Assembly: GCA_021828925.1 (NCBI GenBank)
Contig: JAJZCT010000094.1
Span: forward strand, 1-9,229
Reading direction: 5' to 3'
Length of the DNA stretch: 9,229 nucleotides
Origin: Planctomycetota bacterium
GTDB lineage: Bacteria; Planctomycetota; Phycisphaerae; WQYP01
The notes under the pieces were generated by a model, which saw nothing but the letters and a program-made list of their open reading frames with translations, did no database searches and was not told the origin of the DNA. Within the stretch, counting starts at the first letter, position 1. The number at the start of each line of letters is the position of its first letter. Made by a program: the position numbers and the translations under genes. Shown piece after piece: positions 6,965-9,229 of the stretch.

Positions 6965-8119
6965 ATGAATCAAGTTCGCAACGAGACATCTTTCCCGACA
7001 TCTCTGATGCACAGCGGCCGTTCAGCCGGACTTTTCAACCCAACCGTGGCCGGGTGGCCGCGTCAACGCCGGCCTTTTCTGAAGTTCCTGAGCATATTGA
7101 CCGTCTGGACGCTCGCAATCGCCGCATGTGTTTATCGGCCTGTAACCGCCATCGCGGCTGATTCGCCATCAAATTTTGTTGCCGGCCAGACCAGCCCGCT
7201 GCGGGATGAAATTACGCCACAGGTCCGGCATACCGTGCGGAACGGCTTAAAGTGGCTGGCAGCCCGGCAGAATGCCAACGGTTCATTTGATTCCGGTACG
7301 ACCGCCATTACCGCTTTGGGCGGATTAGCGTTTGTGGCGGGCGGTAATTTGCCCGGACAGGGGCAATATGCCAAGAATGTTTCCCGTGCCTTGCGCTATG
7401 TACTCAACCATTGCCAGCGATCCGGACTGATCGCAGGCCCTAATGATGCCGATCCGATGTATTCGCAGGGATTCGCAACGCTTTTTTTAGCCGAGATTTA
7501 TGGTGAATCACACGCTTCCGATCTGCACGAAAAACTGCAGCGGGCCATTCGTCTGATTATCAACGCACAAAACGCCCAAGGTGGCTGGCGGTATCAACCT
7601 GTCCCGATGGATGCCGATATTTCAGTAACGATTTGCCAGGTTATGGCCTTGCGGGCAGCGCGGGAGGCCGGAATTGCCGTTCCTAAACGTGTCATCACCA
7701 AGGCCATCGGGTTTGTTCATCGGCTGCAAAACGCGGACGGTGGATTCAGCTACATGCTCAATATGGGAGGATCCGCATTTCCGCGTTCGGCGGCAGGCGT
7801 GGCGGCGTTGCTTTATGCCGGCATTTATCGAGGTGCCGCCATCGGCAACGGTGTACATTACCTCTTGCAGTGCCTGCCGGGAACGCCGCAAAATAATCAG
7901 GGAAATTATTTCTACGGCAACTATTATGGCACACAGGCCATGTTTCTTGCCGGTGGAAAATATTGGGCGAAATGGTGGCCCGCCGTCAGCAGTGACCTGA
8001 TCAAGCGGCAGCAGACCACCGGAAACTGGACCGGCGGAGCCGGTCAGAGTTACGCCACGGCCATGGCCTTAATTATTCTCCAGATTCCCGATCGGTATTT
8101 GCCGATATTGCAGAAATAA
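6965..8119 (+). CDS. Exported prenyltransferase/squalene-cyclase repeat (alpha-alpha toroid) protein
   Basis: Protein of 384 aa of the terpenoid cyclase/prenyltransferase-beta repeat fold; function not known. The ATG at 6965 is preferred with GGAG (6952-6955) 9 bases upstream. A GTG at 6941 would add 8 residues. After a 40-residue basic N-terminus comes a hydrophobic stretch (FLSILTVWTLAIAAC, 41-55) and then TAIAAD (61-66). This could be a type I signal peptide cut after IAA, or, since IAAC fits a lipobox, a lipoprotein with Cys55. Four repeat signatures follow: ARQNANGSFDS (100-110), NAQNAQGGWRYQP (200-212), RLQNADGGFSYM (253-264) and RQQTTGNWTGG (348-358), each with the Q-x-x-x-G-x-(F/W) pattern. 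The segment MDADIS (215-220) vaguely resembles the DXDD acid motif of class II terpene cyclases, but the last Asp is Ile. Proteins of this style are frequent in planctomycetes. Enzymatic cyclase activity is doubtful for an exported protein of this size. It is probably co-transcribed with the next gene. Confidence 0.88.
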   Translation: MNQVRNETSFPTSLMHSGRSAGLFNPTVAGWPRQRRPFLKFLSILTVWTLAIAACVYRPVTAIAADSPSNFVAGQTSPLRDEITPQVRHTVRNGLKWLAARQNANGSFDSGTTAITALGGLAFVAGGNLPGQGQYAKNVSRALRYVLNHCQRSGLIAGPNDADPMYSQGFATLFLAEIYGESHASDLHEKLQRAIRLIINAQNAQGGWRYQPVPMDADISVTICQVMALRAAREAGIAVPKRVITKAIGFVHRLQNADGGFSYMLNMGGSAFPRSAAGVAALLYAGIYRGAAIGNGVHYLLQCLPGTPQNNQGNYFYGNYYGTQAMFLAGGKYWAKWWPAVSSDLIKRQQTTGNWTGGAGQSYATAMALIILQIPDRYLPILQK

Positions 8120-8122
8120 CAT

Positions 8123-8127
8123 GGAGG
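8123..8127 (+). promoter_or_regulatory. Ribosome binding site favouring a TTG start
   Basis: GGAGG lies 5 bases before TTG at 8133. It overlaps the first codons of the alternative ATG start at 8121, which has no comparable site of its own, so TTG is the better-supported start of the downstream gene. Confidence 0.55.
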
Positions 8128-8132
8128 AAACT

Positions 8133-9229
8133 TTGAATTTTCGTGCAACTTTTCTGCATGCTTTCCTGCCGCTGGCGGCTGCGGCTCTGATTGGCATTAC
8201 CCCCCTGATGCTGCGGGCGCAGAATCGTACCGCCCCCGGCGCTGGCGCAGCGCACTGGCGGGTGCGATTGGCCGCCTTGACGCCAGGCGGCCGCATTAAA
8301 ACCATCGCCGCAGCGCACGTTGCAGCCTGGACCGCGTCGGGTCGCATCACCCTGCGTACACAACAGAAAACCATACCATTGACCACCCGCGAACTTTTAA
8401 GCCTGCAGCGCGACAACGGTAGTACATCGGCGACCAATTCCACCCCGGTTGCCTGGTGGCTGCGACTTCGTACCGGTGATGTTCTATCTGGAACGCCCAT
8501 GGGGTCCCACGGCGGAAAGCTCGCATTCCATTCGTTGATATTCGGGAACATAACCGTACCGCTGGATGATGTTGCCGGTTTATCCCGCATACGCAACGCT
8601 CCGATTCTCACGGGCATCGCGCATGACCATGTTCAGTTCATTAACGGAGACAAACTCTCCGGAGCCATGCTGCGATTTTTGCCGCAGGCGGTTCAATGGC
8701 AAAGCACTCTGGGAACAATCACCATCCCTCTGGCCCGGATGGAAGGCATCAACCTGGCGCAGACCCTTGCGCCGCCGGTTTTCCATGGTTCGCATATTCG
8801 TCTGACCTGCTATGGCGGAACGATCGTAACGGCCACTGCGGTAACGTGGCGCGGAAAAACGCTGGTGCTTGCGGTACCCGCCTTGCGCCCCATCACCTGC
8901 GATGTTAACTTGATACACCGAATTGACATTCTGGGTGGAAATATCACCTGGCTTACAGATATTATTCCGCAACGCTATATTCAGGTGCCGTATATCGGAA
9001 CACCGTGGCGATTGCGGAAAAATCGCAATTGCCTCGGGCAGGCACTGCGCGCCAATGGCAGAATATTCAACCATGGCCTGGGCACACACACTGCGGCACG
9101 GATTGTTTACAATCTGGACAACCAATACACCAAGCTGACATTTATTCCCGCAATGGATCAATCCTCACGTTCCTGGGGATCCGGAACGGTTAGCGTGCAG
9201 GCGGACGGCAAAACCATTTATACCTCCGG
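8133..9229 (+). CDS. Exported beta-repeat protein with C-terminal NPCBM-like domain, 3'-truncated
   Basis: The reading frame stays open from 8121 to the right edge with no stop; 365 residues are visible from TTG 8133. An ATG at 8121 would add MEET, an acidic start less typical of a signal peptide. Residues 1-30 (MNFRATFLHAFLPLAAAALI, then GITPLMLRAQ) form a classic signal peptide with likely cleavage after LRA. Two clear copies of a roughly 40-residue beta unit follow. One begins TGDVLSG and ends ITVPLDDVAGL (114-150); the other begins NGDKLSG and ends ITIPLARMEGI (171-206). Weaker copies may lie around 47-93 and 224-264. From about 285 an NPCBM-like carbohydrate-binding domain begins, with FNHGLGTHTAARIVYNLD (312-329), then YTKLTFIPAMD, and GSGTVSVQADGKTIYTS (349-365) at the edge. 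The function is unknown; glycan binding at the surface is inference. It starts 13 bases after the stop of the toroid gene, so translation may be coupled. Confidence 0.85.
   Translation, partial: MNFRATFLHAFLPLAAAALIGITPLMLRAQNRTAPGAGAAHWRVRLAALTPGGRIKTIAAAHVAAWTASGRITLRTQQKTIPLTTRELLSLQRDNGSTSATNSTPVAWWLRLRTGDVLSGTPMGSHGGKLAFHSLIFGNITVPLDDVAGLSRIRNAPILTGIAHDHVQFINGDKLSGAMLRFLPQAVQWQSTLGTITIPLARMEGINLAQTLAPPVFHGSHIRLTCYGGTIVTATAVTWRGKTLVLAVPALRPITCDVNLIHRIDILGGNITWLTDIIPQRYIQVPYIGTPWRLRKNRNCLGQALRANGRIFNHGLGTHTAARIVYNLDNQYTKLTFIPAMDQSSRSWGSGTVSVQADGKTIYTS

Noticed and set aside
8069..9161. Two minus-strand open frames (8069-8617 and 8580-9161)
   Set aside because: They have low-complexity, Arg/Cys/Ala-rich translations without motifs. 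The plus strand here has a continuous frame with signal peptide, internal repeats and an NPCBM-like end, which explains the sequence better.

Overview
The window (about 54% GC by eye) looks like a chromosomal segment of a Gram-negative-type bacterium, most likely a planctomycete or close relative. Three things suggest this: an alanyl-tRNA synthetase of the eukaryote-like type; an exported protein built from prenyltransferase/squalene-cyclase (alpha-alpha toroid) repeats, followed by an exported beta-repeat protein ending in an NPCBM-like domain; and a heptose epimerase of the lipopolysaccharide core pathway. The taxonomic call is inference from protein style only.

Layout. Positions 2-2257 (+) hold the 3' three-quarters of alaS, cut by the left edge. 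Next comes a 108-base gap between convergent genes. From 6820 down to 2366 the minus strand carries five tightly spaced genes, read in this order: aguB (N-carbamoylputrescine amidase), aguA (agmatine deiminase), an hldD/rfaD-type ADP-heptose 6-epimerase, an unrecognised lipoprotein, and a membrane-anchored NodB-type polysaccharide deacetylase. The gaps are 43, 55, -1 and 26 bases and each gene has its own Shine-Dalgarno sequence, so they probably form one operon. AguA and AguB together convert agmatine to putrescine; the last three genes point to envelope glycan work.

A 144-base divergent intergenic region (6821-6964) separates this operon from two plus-strand genes: the toroid-repeat protein (6965-8119) and a second exported protein (8133 to beyond the right edge). 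The second gene starts 13 bases after the stop of the first, or 1 base after it if an in-frame ATG is used. Both proteins are predicted to leave the cytoplasm and they are probably co-expressed.

No tRNA, rRNA, CRISPR array, insertion sequence or phage gene was seen. The most noteworthy points are the eukaryote-like AlaRS signature, the mixed polyamine/envelope operon with an uncharacterised lipoprotein in it, and the toroid plus NPCBM-like exported pair of unknown function. There is no strong evidence for a wholly new system.
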